Shown: positions 11,610 through 27,800 of the stretch, piece after piece | Layout: every line of letters starts with the position of its first letter | How positions within the stretch are numbered: position 1 is the first letter of the stretch | NCBI RefSeq assembly: GCF_000004075.3 | Contig: NC_026660.2 | Location: 29,701,498 to 29,765,497, forward strand | Source: Cucumis sativus | Lineage: Eukaryota; Streptophyta; Magnoliopsida; Cucurbitales; Cucurbitaceae | Direction of reading: 5' to 3' | DNA length: 64,000 nt | Notes under the pieces: model-generated | What the model saw: the letters and a program-made list of their open reading frames with translations, nothing else | Told to the model about the DNA's origin: nothing | The model's database searches: none | Translations under genes and position numbers: made by a program

Positions 11610-11619
11610 CTATAAATAG
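11610..11619 (+). promoter_or_regulatory. TATA box of the HLH/ACT-like gene
   Basis: CTATAAATAG lies about 105 bases before the chosen start codon. Transcription would begin near 11640-11650. Confidence 0.7.
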
Positions 11620-11714
11620 ACACACCCTTCATTTCAGGTCTTATTCCTCACTGACTTTTGTTTAATTGGGGAGCAAGAGCAAGTTCAAGCTTAGAGATTA
11701 ACAGAGAAACAGAG

Positions 11715-12477
11715 ATGGTTTCTACATTACAAAAGAGATTCGACTCACGTAACAAGCTACGCCTTGTTCGATCTCTACCCACTTATGAATCCTCTGTAAT
11801 TCCTAAAACATTCTTCTTCTTTTTTCTTTTTTCTTTTTTTGTTATGTTTTTTTTAATCATTCTTTTTTTTTTCCCCTGTCACTTCACCTTGTTTTGGCCA
11901 TTAGTTCTAATCAAGTCTTCTGTTTATGTAGGGAAGACAGAGGTGTGTGTTTTGGAATGCTGTTCTCTTCATTCATAAGCTTAAACTCAAGCTGGAAGCA
12001 ATTGAGAGAGAGTACTCAAATCTACTGGACATGAAAAGAGAATATTTGAACTCAATAAAGCAATTTCATTCCTCCAAGGTCCTTTTTTCACCCCTCTTTC
12101 TGTCTCTTTAAACTATTGAAAGATATGATCTTTATAATGGGAACAAAGTAAATATAATGTTTTTATAAAAGCAGGAAGTGAAGGTTGAGAAGAATGGAGA
12201 AGAGTTTAGGGTGAAAGTGAGATGCGAAAAGGGAGGGGACAGATTGGTTTCAGTATTAGAAGCATTTGAGAAAATGGGTCTTAATGTTGTTGAAGCTAGA
12301 GTTTCATGTACTGAATGTTTTTGTATGGAGGCCACTGCTGTAGCTGAAGATCATCATCAATTGCTTAATCTCAGTGATATAACCGAAGCTATTAATGTAG
12401 CCATTGATCCCAAATTATTAGCTCCAAACCAGCATCATAATGACAGTATTCCTCACAATGATGCTCAACTTTATTAG
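11715..12477 (+). CDS. bHLH-like regulator with ACT-like domain (basic region absent)
   Basis: Three exons, 11715-11795, 11941-12078 and 12175-12477, give about 173 residues. Exon 1 (MVSTLQKRFDSRNKLRLVRS) is helix 1, lacking the DNA-binding basic residues. Exon 2 supplies helix 2 and a leucine-rich extension (FIHKLKLKLEAIEREYSNLL). Exon 3 is the ACT-like domain, with LVSVLEAFEKMGLNVVEAR and the SCTECFCMEA strand. The family is the plant bHLH-like proteins with a C-terminal ACT-like fold, which probably regulate other bHLH factors by dimerisation in the nucleus. The exon 2 acceptor is ambiguous: the CAG at 11938-11940 fits the family length better than the upstream TAG, which would add three residues. 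An in-frame ATG at 11658 is very near the predicted transcription start, so MVS is preferred. Confidence 0.82.
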
Positions 12478-12588
12478 TCACTTCCTAACCTATCAATTCA
12501 ATGAAAATGTTTCTTCCATTCCAAATTCCAAACTCTCGTGTTTTTCTTTCGTTCTTTCTTTCTTTCCAATTATTCAAATTTGAAAAGA

Positions 12589-12619
<31 letters not shown>

Positions 12620-14236
12620 TTTGGCAATTCTTAAGAATGAAACCAAACTTATTTTGTTTGGTGTGGAAGAAGTTGAAACCGAAACAGCTAGTAAATATGG
12701 AAGTAAAAGTTTGATTTAAAACTTTATTGTGCATAAGAATAAGAAAAATACGAGAATGTTAGATTGTTGATCAAACCATAGCTCATAAAGTGGATGGAGA
12801 TATGAGAGTAAATTCTGAGTTTGAAGTATCAGCATTTGTAATTAAACTTTTTTTTTTTTAAAAAAAAAGATTAGTTAGGCAATGAAGTTAATAGAGACAT
12901 ATTGATGCAAAAAGTGAAATAATGAAAAAAAGTTGAAGAGGATAATTGAATTTGGTTGAAATGAGTTAAATATGGGCCGAGGTTTAAGGAAAAGAGGATC
13001 CGAGAAAAAGAAAGAGAGTATTTGGGGGGAAGAGATATGGAGAGAGTGAGGCCCAATATGAGACCCACAAGAGATTCGACCCGTGACACCCATATCATAT
13101 CCTTAAGCTTTACATTTTTCAAGAATGGGTTTAGGTTGAGGATACAAAAAAGCAAAAGCTTTAACCTAAATATTATTAAAATATATATTACATAAAAATG
13201 ATTCCAATTCTTTACATTATTGGTTCCCATTATTCAACTCTTTTTCATTTCTTTCTACAAACTTTATGAGATACAAATCTTTGCGAATATACTTCTTTTC
13301 TGAATAAGATAATGCACATACAACTTTGTATTTCGCTTTTTCAAAATTGTTTATCTATGCTTTTCAACAAAATTATTGTTATTGTTTTATTATTCACAGT
13401 CCAAGTTAATGGCTGAAGTTTCATCCTTTTATAATTTTAATATCGACACTGAAACTTTGCATTCACATATAGTCTAAACTAAATAAAACAAACACAGACT
13501 TCACTATTCGTCTCAAACACAAAAAAACAGAAGTGATAAAGAACTTGATTTTGATGACTAACTAGCGAAAAAACAATCCTCCATTTTAACTTGCAAATAA
13601 GAGAAATTGGTAGGATCTTCTCCCCTTGATGTGAAGTGAAGCCTAAAGACCAAATAAGAAGTAAATTCAAAACTTAACAAATGAATTAAAAGTTAATAAA
13701 GAAATCCATTATTAAACAGATAAAAAGGAATAAATCTGAATTAGGTAGAGTGGCATTAACAATGATTTTGTTGGCCTTTAATGCTTTTGCTCACTCCACT
13801 TTCTACATTAAATTACGGCAGATGAACAGCAAAGTTTGACCCATAATTTACTCCCTTCCATTGATTTACCATTTTCTTCAGCTTAATTACTTCAATCTTC
13901 AACTCAAATTTCAAACTAAGAACCACAACAATTCTGTACTTAGAAACACAAAAGTCCCTCAAAGTCGATTAAGTATAAAACTGTAATTCCCAAACGTCCA
14001 AGTTTAATCAGCTTAAGCTTCAGTATTTTTGGCATCATAAGTTAAAAATATCAGTAACCAAAACAATAAGATACATCAAATCATTCCCCATGAATCCCCC
14101 CCATCCTACCTCTATGCATCCCTGGAAAAAATTTCACACAACCACGGTGTACTATATGTAAAACAAAATGTAAAAATAGATGTCGAGAAAGGAGACAGCC
14201 TGCTCGTTTGCTGCAGCAGCTTCAGAGATTGGTAGT
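12478..14236. other. Intergenic between convergent genes; probable 3' UTRs
   Basis: It holds the trailer of the HLH/ACT gene, with a run of A and an AT repeat near 12590-12617. On the right it holds the 3' UTR of the minus-strand Rab gene, roughly 14000-14236. Open frames at 12871-13230 (-) have no recognisable content. Confidence 0.45.
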
Positions 14237-18837
<4,601 letters not shown>

Positions 18838-18864
18838 TATTTATATATATATATATAAACATTA

Positions 18865-18907
<43 letters not shown>

Positions 18908-18919
18908 CTCGCTCTCTCT
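18838..18919 (+). promoter_or_regulatory. TATA-like element followed by a (CT)n tract
   Basis: TTATTTATATATATATATA at about 18838-18857 is followed, about 10 bases on, by a CT-repeat tract at 18866-18919. In plants such tracts are common at the start of transcription or in 5' leaders. The reading frame of the next gene starts at 18975, a reasonable leader length. Confidence 0.55.
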
Positions 18920-18974
18920 GTGTGTGTTCTTTTTTCTTGGATTTGAAAATCATTTGGCTTCCAAATTTCCATCA

Positions 18975-19244
18975 ATGTCCATTCCTGAACTGCCATTTTC
19001 ACCTTCTAATCCAAAGGTTCAGAGAGTGTCAAAATCCACTTCAGACAGATTGCTTCAGAAATTCTTCGATGCTACTGAATTTGGATTTGATTACGAGAGA
19101 AGTGGGCTCTGGTCTCCCCCTCTTCAACGCACTGTTTATTTAACTTCTTCGGGTCAAGTTCTCAATCAAACGGATTTACATACAAAACTTCAAACCGTCT
19201 TGAATTCTCGAAGTAGAACACATAAAAGTTGTTTCAAATTCAGA
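18975..19244 (+). CDS. Small conserved plant protein of unknown function, first exon
   Basis: The exon gives 90 residues and ends at a clean donor (AGA|GTAAGC). The core reads SDRLLQKFFDATEFGFDYERSGLWSPP followed by a basic C-terminus (in two pieces: SDRLLQKFFDATEF and GFDYERSGLWSPP). I recall the D/E-F-D-Y-E-x-SGLWSPP signature from small uncharacterised plant proteins, but I cannot name a function. No signal peptide or membrane segment is seen. Without splicing the frame runs on to 19613 through intron-like sequence. A possible second exon begins at 19852 after a TTTGTAG acceptor, in frame. Its protein sequence (ERGKNKEGRRGFASNL) is not one I recognise, so the 3' end of the gene is left open. 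Confidence 0.6.
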
Positions 19245-22200
19245 GTAAGCTGCTGCCTTTACCTCTTTTTTTGTTTCTCTTTTAATTTTGTTTTCTTTTT
19301 CACTACTGGCTTTAGATTTTATAAAATCCCAAATAATTTGTTCATATATTGCTTTAATTTTTGTGTTTTAGAATTAGATGTTTGCAGTTTAAATGTTGTA
19401 GGTGTTTTGGTGCTATGTGAAGCAAATCTGAAAGCTGGAATCTTTATTGCTTCTATGCCTTCAATTTTTCACTTAATGGGATGGATGATAATGGAGTTTC
19501 ATAGTCCCAGCCAAAACAAAAGCAGAAGGGGTCCCCCAAAGAAGGAAAAAATAACCCATCCTATACAGTTCTTATTTTGTTTATTTTGTACAAGTTCGAT
19601 ATTGTTGATATAACATATTAATGTTGCTAATCCAAAGTTCAATCATATAACATCAATCAAATTTGAACTTCAACTCTTTCCTTTTCCCATGTGAATATGA
19701 CACTATTACAATGACCAAGTTTAACTTTTTAGTCCCAATTACTTACTGTGGAGTGTTCGATCAATTATAACTTTGTTGTGTAAAATATGAATGAAATATC
19801 AATGCCCCATTTTAAGGAGTATAATATAAAATCAATAAAAAATTTGTAGGAAAGAGGAAAAAACAAAGAGGGGAGAAGAGGATTCGCCTCAAATTTGGAG
19901 CCACTGATAGCTGGGAACTATGATATGGCATCAGGTATCCTGTCATGTGGGAAAGCCCTTATAAAACAAACCCCTATCATTGGACTACTCTATTCCAAAA
20001 TTATATGTATAATCAATAATGTAATACTTACCTTATTCTTGCATTTTCTTTATCATAGCAACAAATATCCAATGGCTACAATATAGCTAGTGGTTTAGTA
20101 TTGTTGATTATTTCATGCACGCGTGAAAGTAGGTCTCTTAATAGATATTTAAAAGGTCGAAGTTAACTTGGATTTTAAGATTTCAAATTTATAGAAACGT
20201 TGACAGAAATAGAAAGAAAAATTATAAAAGCAAAAAAACTAAAAATGAGTCAAATTTAGGTAATTGTCATCTCAATTTAAGGGTAAGACTCTGTGTTTTC
20301 TGCTTTTTGAATTAAGATTTTCGTTCAACTGCCAAGAATTAATAATAAAAACAACAGATCCCTGACTGGATAACATGAATTTCATTTTCCACTATTAAGG
20401 TATTGGCATGTGGTGCTTTTTTAAAAAAATAAGAAAAAAATAGAACAAACTCCCACTTTTTTTCTCTCACTCTCTGCATTCCTCTGTCCCAAAGGGAACT
20501 TACTGCTACTGCAGAAAAAAAAATTGTTATTCTAACAAAGATATTAGTGGGTGAGCAGTAAGCACATGAAAATAAATTATTGGGTATGTCAGCTTATAAT
20601 ATGCAGTTCCATTAGATCCATACTTTTGTTTAGAGCAATTATATAACATAAGGTGTTATAATCAGTTGACTTAATATGGTTTTGATTTATGGAGAAAAAA
20701 AGTGCTTAAAATTTTTCATTCTTAATTAAACTTTTCTACTAAAAACTTCAAACTGATGTAATCCAAACATACCTTTTTAAAATTGTTCATAATATATTTT
20801 TTTCAAGTTTAAAATCACTGTAACAAAGGGATGGACTAAAGAAAAGTGAGTTTAACTTTATACTTTTAAACATAATTTTTGAAATATTAAAAAATAGGTA
20901 GAGTGTCAAATAAAACGAGAGAAATGTTTCCTGGGCCTGCGATATGCAATGGGCACCCTAATTTCGGCCCAGGAGAATTCACAGCCCGTTTTATATTTTC
21001 AATCGTAATTTGTCATATAACAATTCTTTTAATTTATTTTTTGAAATTATATTTTTACTTATTTATTATTAGAGGGATATGCATGGAGATGTAGCAAGAA
21101 CACCTTATAGGATTGTAGGAGAAGAAAGTGAATGGATTTGTCTCCATTTACGTCTCAGTATAAATGGTCCATTCCAACTGGAAAATGGTCCTTTCTTTCC
21201 CTTAAAAAACTATGGACCATTTAATGATATATTATCTATATACATAGATCTGAATTTAGTCAAATTTTCAAGCTATGGTTTAAATATAGCTATATCTCTT
21301 GTTGACCTCTTTATTTTTGTTACTTTGAAAACTAGTTCTCTCTATTTTTTTCCCCCAGTTATAAACCATAACAACTATGGTGTGTGGTGGGACGACAGTC
21401 TTGACAGCTTAGCTGTTATTTACAAATTAATAATGACACTCGTGTGTCATTCATATCTCACAATCCTTCTCTTAAAAATCAATGCCAACCTATTTTTTCA
21501 AAGGGGGCCTATTAATCACTCATGGATTATTGAATCATGCCTTGCTTTCTTTTTTTTTAATATTGTACGTTTTTCAGTGATTTAATTATTAATGGAAGAA
21601 CTGATTAATTAAGTGTGTGTGTGTGTGTGTGTTTTGGTGAAAATAAAAGGGAAAAAGATTAAAAATTGTTGGGATGAGACAAAGGAGAAAACTCTGGGGG
21701 CATGGAAATGGATAAATCCTGTCCAAACACAGACCCCTTAGTTGTTGACAGTGAGGGGCCTCTTGTAAACATTCTTCCCAGCAAACCCTCCTCCAAAATT
21801 TATGCCGACACCTTTTTTTATTCATTCTCTTCTTATATTATTTTCAACCATAATCGTTTTACACCAATTCCCATACACCCTTCCTTCATTACGTCTATAT
21901 TTTTCTATCCCGACTCATACTTATATTTACTGTTTTTCAAGTCAAATCAGCTAAACCTAACATATCTATATATATTATGCCCAATGCAACCCACGTTAGG
22001 TATATCACTACATCTATTAATTGTTTATATACATATGTTGTAACAAAAATATGGTTTGAAGATCACTCTGTGACAGTCACAATGAATTATGAGGTATGCT
22101 GCTTTCAGTTTTGATCATGTATGCAAATATATATACACACACACACGCATATAAAATATATGTAATTAATGTGGTATGTTGTTAAGAGAAAAAAATAATA

Positions 22201-24447
22201 TAAATGTGGTATGATGGGCCGAGATATCCTCACAAAATTGAAACACGTAGTGGAAATGGTAGAGGCTAGAGAGGGTTTATGACAATAGCCACGAGGAGTT
22301 GTCTGAATAGAATAGAATAATAATGAATTAATAAGATTCTTATGTTTAATTAATGATGCATTGTATATTATATAATTAAAATGAATGCAAAAGAAAATTG
22401 GGTGGTTGTGTGTTTGAAGTATGGGCAAAAAAAGGTGTAGGTGTTATTTTGTTGGCTTATTTTTATATATCGATTTCCTTGACTTCTTTGTAGAAAACAC
22501 ACCAAATCCAACGTCAAACTAAATGGGTAAAATGTGGGATTTTCCCCCTAAAAACGTGTAGCGTCAAGCCAAAGCAAACCTCTTAATTAATTACGCTATT
22601 CATTCTTTTCAATTATATTATTTCTCACTGATTCGTGGATTGTTTAGTATCAAGTCTCTCCTTTCTGCTTGTTGCTTAATCAACTACTTTTTGTGTATTA
22701 ACCATTCATTGAAGTTGAAGCTTAATTTACTTTTGACCTCTTTCTAGTTATTATTTCCTAATTCTTGTTTTTCATCTCTTTAATTAATATCTCAACAACT
22801 TCTACCATCCATTTCAGTTATAATCTCAAACTTTTTTATCAATAAAATTGTTGGCACTCGAATCTCGTCTCCATTGGAGTTTGTTATGTGTGTCATATGG
22901 ACTTAAACCTCCAATGTGCTTCTCTTTCGTATGGTTGTTAGACAATCCACAACTAAATAATACAAAAACCGAAAAAGATCCATACACAACCATAGTTCAC
23001 TAAGACATTAACTATGTCCAAGGGATAGAAAAAGAACAATATTATTAGAAATGACATTAGGATTAGAGAATTTATATAGTGCTGATTTCTAAATCCTAAA
23101 ATCATAATGATATATAACCATAAATAATTAAATTTATTGTTTGTAGCGTCAAATAACATATTCAAGACATTCCAACAATGATCAACATTAAACTAACATA
23201 TATAAAAAAAGATTGAAATACGAATGTGGTGGTAAGTTTAACTTCATATTGGTGTTTGAGATAGTATAAAATACATAGATAAACAAGAAAAAGAGTAAGA
23301 TCAAGCTATGAAAAGAATGACAAAAGAAAATGAGTGAGAAAGAAGACAGTACGTAGAGTTGTGTTGTCCTTATTTGCCCTGGCTTTTAATGGCGGCTTTT
23401 GACAAAAGTGCTAGTGGAAAAATGTCTTCAATTTTCTTCCTCTCGCCGCCTCGAGAGACGAATCAAAACCTCATAACCCTAAACCCTTTCGTTTATCACT
23501 TTCCACACTCCATTTCTCTTTTCCCCTAGCTTTCTTAAATTTATAATAATGTTTCTTTACAAAAAATATAGTTATTTTAATTATTAAACTTATATTAATT
23601 CAAATTAATTTTTTTTTTTTAATTTTATATCAAGACACCTGCAAACACATTCTTTTTATAGTTTATAGAACAAGAAAGATATTTGTTTTTCTAAATTTCA
23701 ATATGAGAGTTAGTGTGGGAGTCAACTTTTGAGCACTAGATTGAAAGTACACCATTTATGTCTATTCATTACTGATTGAAAGTACATTATTTATGTCATA
23801 CTCATTAGTGATGCTCATTTTTACAAAATTAAACTAAATTAATTATAACCTTCAACCATTAATATTAACATAAATTAAAATATCACAGCTGGTTTCCTTT
23901 CCCACGACAATCATGGATTTCCTACCATGTAAAAAAGAAGAAGAAGAAGAAGAAAAATGATGGGTTTGAATGGTAGGGTGGGTGGGACCGAAGGCAGGGG
24001 GTGTTTGTAAAATTGTAATGTAATGAACATAGCAACTGAACTCCTCCAACTGCAATTCCACCATTTATGTTTTAAATGGCAACACAACACAGCTCCCATG
24101 AATTCAGCTGAACCAACGTTGGAGTCATAATTCTCTTTTTCTCCCACTAATGAAAAGTACATACTTTATCATTTATACATTATACAATGAAGCAAACCAC
24201 TAGACACATTCAATTTTTGGCTCTGCCCCTTCTCACAGGGGGACTATCTCTGCATTTTTCTTAATACTATGGTCGGCGCGGCCACCAAATTCCACTCCCC
24301 ATATTCTTAACCATCTATCGTTCAACTCATCTCTCCACTTTACTTACTTTTATATCACATCTCCATTTTCAAATAGTCAAACCCATTTGATGTTGACTCT
24401 TTGCTTCTTCCCCACACCATGCCTTTCTCCACCTTCCAACTTTATAC
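19245..24447. other. Intergenic or unresolved gene tail, no clear gene
   Basis: Possible coding-like islands occur at 19852-19990, 20905-20995, 21080-21150 and 21665-21735. They have higher complexity and plausible splice sites, but I could not join them into a protein I recognise. A GT microsatellite is at 21613-21632. Two telomere-like units (CCCTAAACCCT) are at 23477-23487. The rest is AT-rich. A purine-rich AAG run is near 23936-23955. Confidence 0.35.
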
Positions 24448-24455
24448 TATAAATA
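24448..24455 (+). promoter_or_regulatory. TATA box of the secreted-peptide gene
   Basis: TATAAATA stands 98 bases before the start codon. Transcription would begin around 24480, giving a leader of about 65 bases. Confidence 0.7.
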
Positions 24456-24545
24456 ACCCCTCCTCTCCCTTTCTCCATATAACTTCAAATAACCAAAAAG
24501 TTACCACGGTTTTAACTCTAAAATCTCTAATTATTTTCAATCTCC

Positions 24546-24803
24546 ATGCCTCGCTTCACATTCATCACTTTCTCTCTCATTTTAGCTCTTCTATTCGCAT
24601 TCTCTGCTCCCACTTCACTCGCCGCCAGACTCCTACCTACCAATACCATGCCGTCTCCGAACACCCTCTTTCTCACCGCCCTTCCCAAGGGCACCATCCC
24701 CACTTCCTCTCCCAGCAAGAAAGTTCATTCCATGCTTCTCCACCACAACCTCACTGCTCGCCACCTTGTCCAGTCCGTTCCAAGCCCCGGCGTCGGCCAT
24801 TAG
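24546..24803 (+). CDS. Secreted signalling-peptide precursor, PIP/PIPL or CEP-like
   Basis: A single exon gives 85 residues. Residues 1-26 or so form a signal peptide (FITFSLILALLFAFSAPTS, then LAA before the likely cut). A variable middle part rich in Pro, Ser and Thr follows. The last residues, LVQSVPSPGVGH, are immediately followed by the stop. This layout is that of post-translationally processed plant peptides. The ending resembles both SGPSxGxGH of the PAMP-induced peptides (PIP/PIPL) and SPGVGH of CEP peptides. The usual Gly before Pro-Ser in PIP is Val here, and the CEP residues RPTxPG are missing. Such peptides are secreted, hydroxylated on Pro and sensed by receptor kinases. The receptor and process are unknown for this one. 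Confidence 0.72.
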   Translation: MPRFTFITFSLILALLFAFSAPTSLAARLLPTNTMPSPNTLFLTALPKGTIPTSSPSKKVHSMLLHHNLTARHLVQSVPSPGVGH

Positions 24804-27800
24804 CTCTACAGTTATTGGACTGCACAAAGATAGGTCCAGTTCAAGATGGATTGCACCCAAGTTTTTTTTCTCTGATCACAAATAATACTACGTATAATCT
24901 ATTCCATTTTTTTCTCATCATCATCATCATCATTATTATTATTTTTTAATACATATAGATATACTACTTTGTACAGATACGGATTCACAGTTATATATCT
25001 CGATATATATGTGGTTTAAGCTTAAAGCTTTTCTTTCCATGTAATTGTGTGGACTTGATGTGATCGACATTCGACAGTTTTATTTAATAATATGTTAAAA
25101 TGGGAGATGATGCAATTTTGGAAAGAGAAATACGAAGAGGATGTGTTGATATATATGTTTGTAGCTAGGTTTGTGTGGGATTGAAGTATTAATTATAGCA
25201 CCAAATTAATGAGGCTTTTGTGTGACCTCGTGCAAAGCCACCCAAATAATGCATCCTAAAATAATCTAACGTAGAGATGATAAAAACGGAGGTTGGGTAA
25301 ATTTGCATTTGCCATTTGGGGAAGTATTTGTATTGCTTTGTGTGAAGTCGTTCAATTTATTAAGAAATAGGGAAGGTGAGAAATCACAATCGTGACTATG
25401 AGAGTACAAATCGCCATGTGATTTGTGGAGTTGGTTCTTTGTGTTTTTAAACAATAATTTGGTTCCCAATTTCACTCCGCATTTAAACTTTGCTTCTTAT
25501 GCCTACAAATTCTTCCCCATCGTCTGGGTTTTACTTTTTTAACCAAACTCCATCTATTTTTTCATTCACTTCATTGGTGGATTGAAACGCTTCTACGTTT
25601 AAATCCCAATATATCATTCTACTAATTCAAGTTTGTATTTAAGAAACTAAAAAACAAATTAAGGTTACGTTACATAATAATTAATCTGGTTCTTAGTTTT
25701 TTGTTTTTTTAATTTTAAGAAAAATTAAATCTATATATATATACTTTTTCATTCTTAGAAAAATTATTGTGGCCATTGTGGGGTGGTATTATAAAAGAGG
25801 AAAACCTTAAATTTGTATCTGTGATAAAAGCATGGAGATTTTTGGAGTCTAATACGTTGTGTATTTCCACTTTTGAATCATACAACATACAAAGTTCAAC
25901 AAGGTTTTAAACATATTCTAAGTATCATGTGATAAATTAGATGGGAGATAACTAGTATTAATAGACTCCAAAAAGATATATGTAGTAGTTGAGAAAGCTT
26001 CCATTTTTTATTTATTTATTTGAATCTCATATTGGTAGAGGTGAAAAAGTTTTGGTTTATGACACCCTATCGATCGTTTTAATTAGCACAATAAACTTGT
26101 TGCATGTGTTAATCACAAAAAAAAGGGGAAATTACTTTTTTCCTTTTTTGTCTTCAACCTTGATGCGTGTGTTAAGGAGAAAAAGAGGAAAAAATTATTT
26201 CTTTAGTCTATTTATTTAGTTTAGGAGTTTTAAAAAAATATGTTGAAGATCAAAAACATAATATTTCAAAAAAAACAAAAACAAAAAAGTTTGTGCAAGT
26301 AATGATGCCCCTTTCCACAAAGTCGAATTTGAAATAGAAAGATGAATAGGAGCAGCCTCTTCTTTTTATTGAAACATCCATTTTCAAACTCCAACACATA
26401 CACATGGAAATATGGATACCAAATTCATACAAATAATTACGTGGAAAATAAAATAATAAAGCCGTCAACTTTGAAAAATACAATATACATTCTTTTTTTA
26501 AATCTTAACTTCCAGCAAATAGCATATATTACTGAATTAAGAGTGGTTTAAATAACTATATGGTGTAGAGTTTAGGGAAATGAATGAATATCCTGGGTAG
26601 TTAAAGAAAGCTTCATATGAAGTATAGCAATATGATAGATTGTACTGATTTGTGATTGTAGAAATAATATTTGGGTAGGTGTATCATTGTGTGGTGGGTT
26701 TTCTAATGTCAAACAAAGAATCTTTATCACTTACAAATGTAGTTGCCTAACTCTAACTCCCCATCCTACCTATTAGCTTTTGACTACTGGAGATTGGACT
26801 TCTCTTGAGAATTTATATGCTTTGTTCCGTTGAATGGAATATTTCCTCTTCTTCTTCTTCTTCTTCTTTTTTAGTTTATGAGAGTGACATACAGACAATC
26901 AATTTTAGCAATTTCGCTGTGGAATGAAGGACAACAAAGAGAATTGGAATTTTGCTGTTTCAAATTCTCCAAAACATCTCAATCTTAGAAATTTAGAACG
27001 TCGTATCGTAATAAACTTCCTTCTTCTTTTTTTCTTCATGGAACGACGTCGTTTAGGCTACAAAATAATGGATGAATGGGCGTCAGGCCCTGAAACAATT
27101 GGGCTTTTGTCTTCTATTGGTCTTGAATATTGTGGGCCGATCCACGTTGTTGAGACAAATGTCTTAGCTCATAAGCGTAGGGTTAACGTTGTAATTTAAA
27201 ACGAAGTGCTATTATGGCTAGTTACTATCCAAAGTAGTTGATAAAGTAAATTTACTTTAAATTGAACATGTTTAAATAATATTATTGGTTGAGATTATTG
27301 TTTAAAAGATTATAGAGAGAAAGAAAGACCCAATCTCTCTACATTTGGTAGTATGTCAAAAATGGATCTCGAGTCACACCACAATTAACAATGCATAAAA
27401 TGAAAACTCCTACTTTAAGCTAAAATTTTAAATGAACTTTAAAAATTCCATTTATTTAACAATTAAAAGAAACATAATCCTCTAAAAGACAATAAATAAA
27501 AATCAAGACACTTTGGATCATATTTTATTTCTGATTATGACGTTTTTTTTTTTTTTTCCTCCACTTCAAAAGTTCATTCTATTTTTGTCTAAAATATAGT
27601 GAGAATTTGAATTTTATTTTTGTAGGCACCCGTTTGATCAAATTCAATGTGACATATGACAAAAATAAATAAACAAATAAGATTTATAATTTGCTTTTTT
27701 ATTTTATAGGAAAATAACATATAATGGTAAAGCAAAAGCACACAAGGAGAAGAAGACGGCTGCGGAATAATAATGTAAGAATAAAGTGGGATGTTATACC

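Noticed and set aside
21079-21585. 168-codon + strand frame
   Set aside because: It crosses intron-like T-rich stretches and most of it has no protein-like pattern; at best the first 25 codons are an exon.
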